Positions 1 through 6,581 of a stretch of 7,695 nt of DNA are shown here, in pieces. Under the pieces are notes generated by a model. It was not told the origin of the DNA. It ran no database searches and was given only the letters and a program-made list of their open reading frames with translations. A program made the translations under genes and the position numbers. Position 1 is the stretch's first letter; each line of letters begins with the position of its first letter. The DNA lies in NCBI GenBank assembly GCA_001800495.1, contig MGVM01000025.1, positions 14,865 through 22,559 on the forward strand, in the 5' to 3' direction. The DNA comes from Elusimicrobia bacterium RIFOXYB2_FULL_48_7. Its GTDB lineage: Bacteria > Elusimicrobiota > Endomicrobiia > CG1-02-37-114 > XYA2-FULL-39-19.

Positions 1-3000
1 AGTCCTGATAAATCCGCGCTTTTCCGTATTACCGCCAATTCAAAATCAGTTATAAATCTAAACTGCCGTGATATATCTCTTGCCAATTCGGTTGATTACA
101 GTAATTCTTTTGACATAGAAATCAACGCAGCTGATACTGTATTTAATCTAAGCGCCGGACAAATTACCGTCGGGACGATAAACGACCTTTATTTGAAGAT
201 AAATGCGTCAGCAAGCACTTCCCTGGCAAATATCTCATTCTCAAAATTAACTACAAATGTTGACGGTGTTTTTGATGCCCGGTGTTCCGTGTTGTCCAGC
301 ACCATGGCGCTTTCGCTCAGCGGTAATCTTTCGCCTGGCTCCATTATGAACAACGGGACGATTCGCATAATAGGCGCGAACCCGAGCGGGAACCAGAAGC
401 CTGATCCAGAGAGTATGAGAAGGAATATCAGCCTCACGGGTATTTACAACGATTCATACATAAGTTGTTCCGGCTATACTGATTTTGAGAATGCGTCAAT
501 CACCCGTTTTGGTAAATGGCGCACACTGGATAAATATGGAATATGTTTTTTTGGAATTGACGGCGCGGCGGACCAGAAGTTCTTTATTTACAACTGCGAT
601 ATTTCCTCTTCAGCAGATACCGGCATATACCTTTCCGGGTGTACCAGGCTCAACAGGCAATGGTATGACCAGGGCATATCTTCCTGTATAATCAGGGGAA
701 ATGCCTATAACGGCATCTGGTTTTATTCAACAACCAAAAGCGAAATCAGGAATTGCAAGGTTTACAATAATGCAGGCGGGAACGTTGGCTACGGAGTACA
801 TCTTACAAACGGGTCAAATGAGAACACGATTCAAACCAACGATGTTTACGGCAATAAAATTATAGGAGTTTACCTGCAGGATTCCAACAAAAACCTGATT
901 TACAGCAATCTGGTCCATGACCAGCGGGCAGGAAGCGGGCAGGAAGGCATATACCTTTTTAATTCCAACAAGAATATAGTCGCCGCGAACAGTTGCTACG
1001 TGAACCCGGTCCACGGGATTGCCATGGAATACGGGTCGAATTTTAATTATATCGTGGGCAACAAGTGTTCCAAAAATCTTGATGGAGGGCTGAGAATACG
1101 CTATAACGCGAATGGGAACATGTTTATAGCGAATATAAGCTCGGAAAACGCCAGGGCGGGTTTTACCACCCATTCCTCGATTGACACTCTTTGCGCGAAC
1201 GAATTATTCCAGAATAATACCGCCGGAGACATCTATATCGAGGGCGAAGAAAGCGGCGGGTATATATCCCAGCTCTGGCTGAAGAACTGCCTTTTCAGGA
1301 GCACGGTCACTTTCACGAATACCCCGGAAAAACAGGAATTCACGAAAGCAGATTCCTGGGTCATAAGCCAGAAGCATAACGGCACAAACGGGCTTACGCG
1401 GGTCTGGGGCCAGTTTGCCATGCCTCAAACCGCGCATTCCTGGCACACTTCGGATATGCTGAAATTCGATTATGCCGATAAATTATTCAGCGGCAAGTCG
1501 CATGGCTGGAATGAAACCGTTAATGACTTTGATACCCCGATGCTCAGGTACGATGATGGCGGCGCCGACGGCGCGGGAATGCCTCCCTCGGGTTCAAATG
1601 ATATAACTTCCATAACTACAAGCTCAACAACAAGAACCGAGCTTTGGCTGGTAACCTTTGAGTCTTCCTTAAACAGGTGGACAGTCTGGGGTTCAGTATC
1701 AGGAACCCAGACAAGGGGCGGCTCAGAAGGAACCGGCATGGCCAAGCCGGACTCCGACTATGTAAGCGATAACGGCGAGGTAAGGTTCAGGATTACCCAC
1801 AACTACTCCCCTGTTTCTCCTGGGGAACAGTACGTTTTTGTGACCCTTGCCGATTCAAATGACCAGAATACCCAGAAAGAACTTGGCCTCTGCGATTTTT
1901 CGGATCCCAACTATATAGGCGCCAGCTTCGTTAATAACTCCGGTGGAACAGCGGAGTTTATCGGCCTTTCAACCGCGCCTACTATTGTAACAAGGAAACT
2001 GGCCGAAGATATACCGGACACAGGTTTTTATTACAGTTTGACTCTAGGTGGAACAATAAATAAAATAAAATATACGAATTTCTCTTACATGGACGGAAAA
2101 GGATTATTACTGGTCTCTAAACCCTCAGCAAACACAGAGAATATCCGTATTGAAAATATTCTTCCGGGGACCACGTATTCAACCTATATTTCGGCCCTGA
2201 ACGTAACCGACCATTACCTTGACTCGGTTTATATCGAGACTTCCTCAGTTTCAGGCATATATAACGTAAGGGCGGACGGTTCAATCTTATATTTCAGGGA
2301 TTACACCAGGCCGTTTTTACCTGACAAACTGAGCATAGGCAATGCCGCGGTATACTGGGACCCGAATTTAGTTTGGAGTGGTTTATCCGGTTTTTCAAAT
2401 GTCGGCGCAGTGCCGGGTAATGCGGAACAGTCGACTGCAAGAGAATTTCAGGTGAAATACATTGACCGCGGATTAGCGGCTAACGGTAATGCTCCTACCA
2501 CAGTACAGGTTTGGATTGATTTTAATGACAACGGTACTTATGATATTTCTGAAAGAATCGGCATGAAACTAAAACCCGGGGCAGGCAATGACGGAATTTA
2601 TTCCGACGGAGAGATTTATTATTCCATAATATCTTCTGTTGCTTATGCCGGGGATGGTATCATTCCTTTCAGGTTTTTCGCTTCCAATCAGAACAGCATG
2701 ACTATTTCCACTTACTCATACAGTCTTTACAGTGTTTTCAACAACGTGACAAGCACTAATGAAGCAACCGGCATCGGCACAACCTTGAGCACTTTTACCA
2801 TAAGAGGAACGCCGCCCAGAATCACCATCGTCACCCCGTCAACCAAGCAATCGGGCATAGTGCCAATAACATTCAATCTTATAGATGATGACAATAAGTC
2901 CGCTCCTTATAATTACTGCGATATAACGGTTGAATATAATGATCCCGTTACAAGCACCTGGAAAACCGCGACAATGGGTGTTGGTTCTGAACCGGTAGAC

Positions 3001-4737
3001 GACCTGCCGTCATCGACAACGCCCGGCACACAGCATGTTTTTGTGTGGGATTCAGCTATTGACCTGCCCAACAAGGATGCTTCAACTAAAATCAGGATTA
3101 TCCCTACCGATGAGGATGGAACCGGGGCAGGTTCCACTACAGGTTCATTCCAGGTAGACAACATTATAGCGTCGAGGTTAGTATTTATCAGCCTGGAACA
3201 GGAATTAAGGGCAGGAGCTACTTCCCAGGCAGTCACAATCCAGGCCCAGGATTCTGCTGGGAACAAGGATATCGACGCTAACATACAGATTGGCTTAATG
3301 AGTACTTCTACGAATTATGCTTTTGTAAGCTCGACCGCGAATGTGACAATAACCAGTGTTACAATGGTGTCAGGTGAAGCGACTTTCAAATACCGCGATG
3401 AACAAAGGGGCAACCCCAGCATTTCTATAGCCTGTACCGCATTACAATCAGCCAGCCAGAATTGGTGGATAACAACGAATGTAAGCGCCCTGGTCTCGAA
3501 CCTTTCAATAATTGTTTTGGACAGTGTTGTCGGCTCATCCCTGGTCCCAGTCAACGTTACCGTCACGCTTAAAGACCTCGATGGCAATCCCATCGCGAGC
3601 AAGGATGTGACGATTTTTGTTTCAGGAAGTGACAATTACATTACGCAGCCCGATGGTACAACGAATTCAAGCGGGCAGGCATTTGCGTCATTCTGGTCGA
3701 CGAAAGCCGAGAGGAAGACGGTTACGGCCACGGATATTACCGACAACATAACAATTGTTTCAAGCGCTTCGGTCAATTTTATGCCGGGAGCAGTGGACCC
3801 GGGCAATTCGACGATTTCCATATCAACACCCATCGCATTGATCGGCAGCACCGTTCCCGTCAACGTTACGCTGCTGGACAAGTACGGCAACCCGGTTTCA
3901 AATAAATTAGTAGTTGTAAGCATTCTGCCGAATGTGCCCGGGGACCTTCTGGTTTTAACAACGAACTATACCGGTAACCTGGGTTCTGTTGCCGCTGCTA
4001 CCCTTTATTGCCCTACGGCAGGCCAGAGAATCATAAGCGCCCAGGACCAGACAGACCTCCTGACCCTGAATTCGTCTTTCACGGTGACATTCCTGTCACT
4101 GAACACGATAGACACCTCTTCGCCTTCAATTAATTCGGTCACCCCTTCGGCCGGGGCTGTGCTTACGACATCTTTTTCCCAGGTTGTAATAACCGCTTCC
4201 GACACGATTTCCGGCCTGAATTTCTCTTCTTCCACCATAACGCTTACCAACCCTGACGGCAGCGCCGCCGCCGGAACAATTTCCACGAGCGGTAGTAATA
4301 CCCTGACATTCACCATCACGGGGTCGATACAAAACGGCGCGTATTCCATATCCGTCAGGATTTATGATAATGCGAATAATTATACCGATAGTAATACCAT
4401 CTTCACCATCAATGTTCAGGACCCGGAACAGGTATTCAAAACCCAGTCTTATTCCTACCCCAACCCAAGCACCAACGGAATAGTAAGGATCAACTACAGC
4501 CTTCTTAATAACGCGGATAAGGTCACCTTGCGGGTTTACAACATTGCCGGGGAACTGGTAAGAGAGGAAAAGGGCCTGGATACGACAGTAGGCGCAAACA
4601 AGGTATATGTCTGGGACTCCAGGAACCAGAATGGTGATTCGGTAGGAACCGGTGTGTACATTATTAAATTAATCGCTGAAATGCCGCAGGCAGCAAAGTA
4701 TGTGACAACCAAGAAGCAAATAGTCATTAAGCGCTAA
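1..4737 (+). CDS. Giant secreted beta-helix/Ig-domain surface protein with FlgD/T9SS-like C-terminal domain (5'-partial)
   Basis: Frame 1 is open from base 1 to the TAA at 4735-4737, giving 1578 residues; the start and any signal peptide lie upstream. The TTG at 193 is an internal Leu codon, not a start. Domains by residue: 1-145 beta-rich, Asn/Ser-rich; about 145-440 right-handed parallel beta-helix of NosD type; about 445-670 a beta region ending in a W-T-V-W-G-S-V-S-G motif followed by S-D-N-G-E-V; about 670-935 an unassigned beta region with an EF-hand-like loop at 840-851; about 938-1055 an Ig/FN3-like domain; about 1057-1365 three invasin-like (Big_1-type) domains, the last two tandem; about 1372-1475 a further Ig-like domain; about 1479-1578 the C-terminal sorting-like domain. 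No catalytic residues are recognisable. The role is inferred as an exported adhesin, a surface-layer protein or a glycan-binding protein; a polysaccharide lyase role is possible for the beta-helix but unsupported. The following PorV-like gene is four bases away and likely co-transcribed. Confidence 0.93.
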   Translation, partial: SPDKSALFRITANSKSVINLNCRDISLANSVDYSNSFDIEINAADTVFNLSAGQITVGTINDLYLKINASASTSLANISFSKLTTNVDGVFDARCSVLSSTMALSLSGNLSPGSIMNNGTIRIIGANPSGNQKPDPESMRRNISLTGIYNDSYISCSGYTDFENASITRFGKWRTLDKYGICFFGIDGAADQKFFIYNCDISSSADTGIYLSGCTRLNRQWYDQGISSCIIRGNAYNGIWFYSTTKSEIRNCKVYNNAGGNVGYGVHLTNGSNENTIQTNDVYGNKIIGVYLQDSNKNLIYSNLVHDQRAGSGQEGIYLFNSNKNIVAANSCYVNPVHGIAMEYGSNFNYIVGNKCSKNLDGGLRIRYNANGNMFIANISSENARAGFTTHSSIDTLCANELFQNNTAGDIYIEGEESGGYISQLWLKNCLFRSTVTFTNTPEKQEFTKADSWVISQKHNGTNGLTRVWGQFAMPQTAHSWHTSDMLKFDYADKLFSGKSHGWNETVNDFDTPMLRYDDGGADGAGMPPSGSNDITSITTSSTTRTELWLVTFESSLNRWTVWGSVSGTQTRGGSEGTGMAKPDSDYVSDNGEVRFRITHNYSPVSPGEQYVFVTLADSNDQNTQKELGLCDFSDPNYIGASFVNNSGGTAEFIGLSTAPTIVTRKLAEDIPDTGFYYSLTLGGTINKIKYTNFSYMDGKGLLLVSKPSANTENIRIENILPGTTYSTYISALNVTDHYLDSVYIETSSVSGIYNVRADGSILYFRDYTRPFLPDKLSIGNAAVYWDPNLVWSGLSGFSNVGAVPGNAEQSTAREFQVKYIDRGLAANGNAPTTVQVWIDFNDNGTYDISERIGMKLKPGAGNDGIYSDGEIYYSIISSVAYAGDGIIPFRFFASNQNSMTISTYSYSLYSVFNNVTSTNEATGIGTTLSTFTIRGTPPRITIVTPSTKQSGIVPITFNLIDDDNKSAPYNYCDITVEYNDPVTSTWKTATMGVGSEPVDDLPSSTTPGTQHVFVWDSAIDLPNKDASTKIRIIPTDEDGTGAGSTTGSFQVDNIIASRLVFISLEQELRAGATSQAVTIQAQDSAGNKDIDANIQIGLMSTSTNYAFVSSTANVTITSVTMVSGEATFKYRDEQRGNPSISIACTALQSASQNWWITTNVSALVSNLSIIVLDSVVGSSLVPVNVTVTLKDLDGNPIASKDVTIFVSGSDNYITQPDGTTNSSGQAFASFWSTKAERKTVTATDITDNITIVSSASVNFMPGAVDPGNSTISISTPIALIGSTVPVNVTLLDKYGNPVSNKLVVVSILPNVPGDLLVLTTNYTGNLGSVAAATLYCPTAGQRIISAQDQTDLLTLNSSFTVTFLSLNTIDTSSPSINSVTPSAGAVLTTSFSQVVITASDTISGLNFSSSTITLTNPDGSAAAGTISTSGSNTLTFTITGSIQNGAYSISVRIYDNANNYTDSNTIFTINVQDPEQVFKTQSYSYPNPSTNGIVRINYSLLNNADKVTLRVYNIAGELVREEKGLDTTVGANKVYVWDSRNQNGDSVGTGVYIIKLIAEMPQAAKYVTTKKQIVIKR
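430..1330 (+). repeat. NosD-like parallel beta-helix repeats within the giant surface protein
   Basis: At least eight degenerate coils are visible, each with a G-[IV]-x-[LFM] strand followed by a turn with N-x-N and an N-x-x-x-x-N rung. Examples are GIYLSG, NGIWFYS, YGVHLTN, IGVYLQD, EGIYLFN, HGIAMEY and GGLRIRY. The rung Asn residues fall at 280, 303, 330, 354, 378 and 400, a spacing of 22-27 residues that fits one beta-helix coil per repeat. This is the pattern of PbH1/NosD-type right-handed beta-helices. The repeat is visible at the protein level only; the DNA copies have diverged. Confidence 0.85.
2518..2553 (+). other. EF-hand-like calcium-binding loop in the surface protein
   Basis: Codons 840-851 read DFNDNGTYDISE. 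This matches the 12-residue EF-hand loop pattern, with oxygen ligands at positions 1 (D), 3 (N), 5 (N), 9 (D) and 12 (E) and Gly at position 6. The preceding VQVWI strand and the W-I-D-F-N-D-N-G context resemble the W-I-D-[FW]-N-x-[DN]-G segment of GEVED-type domains in secreted bacterial proteins. Calcium binding is inferred from the pattern; no flanking helices are obvious, so it is an isolated loop rather than a full EF-hand. Confidence 0.5.
3496..4095 (+). repeat. Two tandem invasin-like (Big_1-type) Ig domains in the surface protein
   Basis: Two adjacent units, 3496-3804 and 3805-4095, align at about 103 residues apart. Both carry VPVNVT, then a D-x-x-G-N-P turn (DLDGNP; DKYGNP), then a strand beginning with K and rich in Val. 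The DNA around TCAACGTTAC is identical at 3551 and 3860, 309 bases apart. A more diverged third copy (AVTIQAQDSAGNKD) lies just upstream at about 3170-3480. The D-x-x-G-N-P turn is characteristic of bacterial Ig-like domain 1, found in intimin/invasin-type adhesins, where these domains act as stiff spacers. Confidence 0.75.
4435..4734 (+). other. C-terminal FlgD Ig-like / T9SS type A-like sorting domain
   Basis: The last 100 residues carry the hallmarks of the family: a YPNPS motif near the start, V-x-L-R-V-Y-N-I-A-G-E-L-V-R, a V-W-D-S-R-N-Q-N-G segment, GTGVYIIKL, and a final basic strand KKQIVIKR. In Bacteroidetes, domains of this shape direct proteins through the type IX secretion system and are then removed by the PorU sortase. 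The V-W-D-x-x-N-x-x-G feature is more typical of the FlgD Ig-like variant common in candidate phyla. Whether it is a true T9SS signal here is inference, supported by the PorV-like neighbour. Confidence 0.8.
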
Positions 4738-4741
4738 TTAT

Positions 4742-5719
4742 ATGAAAAATATTATTTTAAATTTCCTGCTTTATCTACTTGTAACCGCGCCCTGTTTCGC
4801 CGCCGGAAACGGTACAGGCACTGCTGTTTTTCTTAAAATAATTCCAGGCGCCAGGCCTGCGGGCATGGGAAATGCGTTTACCGCGGTTTCTGACGATTCA
4901 AATGCCATTTATACGAACCCGAGCGGGCTTTTCCAGGTAAAGTCTCCGCAAATATCCGCGTCACACGTGCTCTTGTTCGAAAATATTACCAACACCTCGC
5001 TGAACGTTGCCTATCCGGCAGGCAGTAATGTATACGGCCTGGGCATTACTTACCTGGGTATGAGTGATATAGAATCAAGGGATGATACGGGTGCGTTATT
5101 ACCAACATTGAATTCAGTCAACAACGCGGTTATTTCGCTGGTTTACAGCAAAAAAATAGGTAAAAATATGGGCGTCGGTATTGCGGCAAAAAGTATTTCC
5201 CAGAAATACGGAAATTATTCAGGAAGCAGTGTTGGAACAGATTTTTCAGGCCTTTATAGGACGTATCTAGGCGAACGGAAGCTGTCGGCGGGCCTGGCTG
5301 TCATGAATATAGGTTCCCCGGTAACCATTGCCGATGTGCCGAACTCACTTCCTAATATCACAAAACTCGGGCTTGCTTATGCTCCGTCCAGCAGGCTTCT
5401 TATCGCGATGGATGCAATCCAGTCTTCTGACAGCGCTTTAAAAATATGCGCAGGCGTCGAATATGCCTATAACAGTTCCTTTGTCATGAGATTTGGCCAC
5501 AACCAGTTAAATAAAATATCCCAGACCGAAGGTATATGTGTCGGTATCGGTACAAAGAGCAGCCTTGAAAAAGAAGCTATATGGGAAGAAGGGTTAATGT
5601 CAGAAAAAGAAGAAGGTTCTGCATTTGATTTTGATTATGCTTTAACCATGAATTCGGAAGATTTAGGATATTCACACCGCGTTTCTTTAACCTATAAGTT
5701 CGGCAATAAATTTAGATAA
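4742..5719 (+). CDS. PorV/PorQ-family (UPF0164-like) outer-membrane beta-barrel protein
   Basis: The gene encodes 325 residues from ATG 4742 to TAA 5717-5719. A signal peptide is clear: K2, a hydrophobic core at about 4-15, and probable signal peptidase I cleavage after A20 or A21. The mature N-terminus carries the family signature at about 24-66: GTGTAVFLKI, then GARPAGMGNAFTAV, then D-D-S-N-A-I-Y-x-N-P-S-G-L. The rest alternates short amphipathic strands with turns and ends in SLTYKFGNKFR, an outer-membrane barrel-like C-terminus. The closest known role is PorV, which receives T9SS cargo at the outer membrane; homologues outside Bacteroidetes are mostly uncharacterised, so cargo handling here is inference. 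The start is four bases after the previous stop and no Shine-Dalgarno motif is visible, which suggests translational coupling to the large upstream gene. Family membership is confident; exact function is not. Confidence 0.9.
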   Translation: MKNIILNFLLYLLVTAPCFAAGNGTGTAVFLKIIPGARPAGMGNAFTAVSDDSNAIYTNPSGLFQVKSPQISASHVLLFENITNTSLNVAYPAGSNVYGLGITYLGMSDIESRDDTGALLPTLNSVNNAVISLVYSKKIGKNMGVGIAAKSISQKYGNYSGSSVGTDFSGLYRTYLGERKLSAGLAVMNIGSPVTIADVPNSLPNITKLGLAYAPSSRLLIAMDAIQSSDSALKICAGVEYAYNSSFVMRFGHNQLNKISQTEGICVGIGTKSSLEKEAIWEEGLMSEKEEGSAFDFDYALTMNSEDLGYSHRVSLTYKFGNKFR

Positions 5720-5727
5720 CCAATCCC

Positions 5728-5756
5728 GTTTAAAACAGCCTTTTTTAACCTTTTTT
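5728..5756 (+). terminator. Weak terminator-like element after the PorV-like gene
   Basis: Nine bases after the stop, GTTTAAAA (5728-5735) can pair with TTTTAAC (5743-5749) with one bulged base, and the T6 run 5751-5756 follows. A second T6 run (5741-5746) sits in the loop and right arm. The stem is AT-rich and short, so this is a poor intrinsic terminator. It is listed because of its position between the upstream operon and the ndk promoter. Confidence 0.25.
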
Positions 5757-5772
5757 CCTCCCGTGGCATCCC

Positions 5773-5805
5773 GGTTCAAGGTTGTGCTTTGGCTCACCTT
5801 GAGTC
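5773..5805. repeat. Short inverted repeat in the PorV-like/ndk intergenic region
   Basis: TCAAGGT (5776-5782) and ACCTTGA (5796-5802) are perfect inverted copies around a 13-base spacer, extendable by two G-U pairs and one G-C pair to 5773-5805. No T-run follows on either strand, so it is not a classic terminator. It could be an mRNA-end structure of the upstream operon or an operator upstream of the ndk promoter; neither can be decided from sequence. Confidence 0.4.
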
Positions 5806-5852
5806 TCAACATCAATTCTATTCCTGCAAGCGGTACAATTGGATTGAATGAA

Positions 5853-5882
5853 TTGACAATAACTCTCGCGATTTGTTATACT
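5853..5882 (+). promoter_or_regulatory. Near-consensus sigma70-type promoter of ndk
   Basis: A perfect -35 hexamer TTGACA (5853-5858) is followed after 18 bases by TATACT (5877-5882), five of six matches to the -10 consensus. TG at 5874-5875 supplies an extended -10 element. The predicted transcription start is about 5887-5890, leaving a leader of roughly 70 bases before the ndk ATG. This is the strongest promoter candidate in the window and separates ndk transcription from the upstream operon. Confidence 0.8.
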
Positions 5883-5886
5883 ATAC

Positions 5887-5937
5887 GGACGGAAAAAAAT
5901 ACCAAAATTAAACGGAAAGAATTTTGGTATTTCGTCC
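5887..5937 (+). promoter_or_regulatory. Strong hairpin at the 5' end of the ndk leader
   Basis: AAATACCAAAATT (5897-5909) and AATTTTGGTATTT (5920-5932) form a perfect 13-bp stem with a 10-base loop (5910-5919, AAACGGAAAG). An outer stem GGACG (5887-5891) with CGTCC (5933-5937) extends it, leaving only the five bases 5892-5896 bulged. It begins at the predicted transcription start and ends nine bases before the ndk Shine-Dalgarno motif. There is no T-run, so it is not a terminator. It may be an mRNA-stabilising 5' stem-loop, or as DNA a dyad operator just downstream of the promoter. Confidence 0.7.
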
Positions 5938-5959
5938 AACTCAATCGGAGAAAATAACC

Positions 5960-6475
5960 ATGACAAGAAAAAACAACCAGAGCCTTGTGCTGATAAAGCC
6001 GGACGGGCTTGTAAAATCCCTGACAGGAAACATTTTAACGCGCCTTTCGGAAACAAAACTCAGGATTGTCGGCGCCAAAGTCGTGAAAGTGACCAGGGAG
6101 CTTGCAGAGGAGCATTACGCCCACCTCAAGGACAAACCGTTCTTCAACGCGGTAGCCGATTACATGATGGGCAAGATTTACGCGAAAGAATACGAAAGAG
6201 TGATAGCTATCGTTTATGCCGGGGAAGGCGCGATAGACAAGATAAGGAAAATGGCCGGAGCCACCAACCCTGAAGAAGCCGATCAGACCTCAATCAGGGG
6301 GCAGTACGGCAGGGTGACAACCAAGGGCATTTTTGAAAACGTGATTCACTGCTCGGCAAACGAGGAAGACGCCGAGAGGGAAATAAAACTGTGGTTCAAG
6401 CCGGACGAACTCATTGAAGAAGTTTATGCGTCGGAAGAAGTTGAAGTCAAAGTAAAAAAGCGCATCTGGAAATAA
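5960..6475 (+). CDS. ndk: Nucleoside diphosphate kinase
   Basis: NDK transfers the gamma phosphate between nucleoside di- and triphosphates through a phosphohistidine, in the cytosol. ATG 5960 is preferred because GGAG (5947-5950) lies nine bases upstream and LVLIKPD then sits at residues 9-15 as in the family; a TTG at 5924 in the same frame falls inside the leader hairpin. The protein has 171 residues, against about 140-155 usual. Conserved residues seen: K13 in IKPDG, Y53, KPFF (59-62), R96, GATNP (100-104), R113 in SIRG, N127 and the catalytic H130, followed by A-E-R-E-I-K-L-W-F (138-146). Oddities: about nine extra residues near 71-79, about four more at 116-125, a C-terminal tail from about 150, and HCSAN where HGSD is usual. 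The key nucleotide-binding residues remain, so it should be active. It has its own promoter. Confidence 0.97.
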   Translation: MTRKNNQSLVLIKPDGLVKSLTGNILTRLSETKLRIVGAKVVKVTRELAEEHYAHLKDKPFFNAVADYMMGKIYAKEYERVIAIVYAGEGAIDKIRKMAGATNPEEADQTSIRGQYGRVTTKGIFENVIHCSANEEDAEREIKLWFKPDELIEEVYASEEVEVKVKKRIWK

Positions 6476-6485
6476 TGCCTGTCAT

Positions 6486-6518
6486 TTGGACTTTTCAACG
6501 TTAACAATCAAATATAAC
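6486..6518 (+). promoter_or_regulatory. Possible weak promoter upstream of pckG
   Basis: TATAAC (6513-6518) matches five of six bases of the -10 consensus and lies in an AT-rich stretch. The -35 is poor: TTTTCA (6492-6497, four of six matches) at a short 15-base spacing, or TTGGAC (6486-6491) at a too-long 21. A start near 6524 would place the downstream hairpin at the 5' end of the leader, as in ndk. Read-through from ndk is the alternative, since no terminator is visible between the genes. Confidence 0.3.
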
Positions 6519-6527
6519 AGACAAGGG

Positions 6528-6571
6528 GAATAGTACCCATTACTTTTCCTGGCAAGTGGCAATGGGTATTC
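6528..6571 (+). promoter_or_regulatory. Hairpin in the pckG leader, just upstream of the ribosome binding site
   Basis: TACCCATT (6534-6541) pairs perfectly with AATGGGTA (6561-6568) around a 19-base loop. An alternative register pairs GAATA (6528-6532) and CCCATT (6536-6541) with AATGGGTATTC (6561-6571), bulging three bases. The right arm ends three to six bases before the AAGGA motif at 6574-6578, so folding could affect access to the pckG ribosome binding site. No T-run follows, so it is not a terminator. Confidence 0.45.
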
Positions 6572-6573
6572 AC

Positions 6574-6578
6574 AAGGA
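6574..6578 (+). promoter_or_regulatory. Closely spaced Shine-Dalgarno motif of pckG
   Basis: AAGGA is separated from the ATG at 6582 by only three bases, tighter than the usual five to nine. No in-frame ATG or GTG lies between the start and the in-frame TAG at 6531, and the family N-terminus aligns from 6582, so the start is retained despite the spacing. Initiation may be less efficient or depend on the leader fold. Confidence 0.55.
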
Positions 6579-6581
6579 AAA

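Noticed and set aside
814..4349. Several minus-strand ORFs of 80-123 codons inside the giant gene
   Set aside because: They are antisense to a continuous coding frame with clear domain structure, and none has recognisable motifs or a promoter/ribosome site I could support.
4742..4810. PorV-like protein considered as a lipoprotein because of C18
   Set aside because: The residues before the Cys (TAP) do not form a lipobox, and a signal peptidase I site after A20/A21 fits better.
5773..5805. Inverted repeat considered as an intrinsic terminator
   Set aside because: No T-run follows on either strand, so it is listed only as an inverted repeat.
5763..5957. Small plus-strand ORF (64 codons) in the PorV-like/ndk gap
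   Set aside because: It runs across the strong ndk promoter and leader hairpin, ends just before the ndk start, and the product shows no domain or convincing signal peptide.
5924..5959. Upstream TTG start for ndk adding 12 residues
   Set aside because: The TTG lies in the right arm of the leader hairpin and has no Shine-Dalgarno motif; ATG 5960 has GGAG nine bases upstream and matches the family N-terminus.
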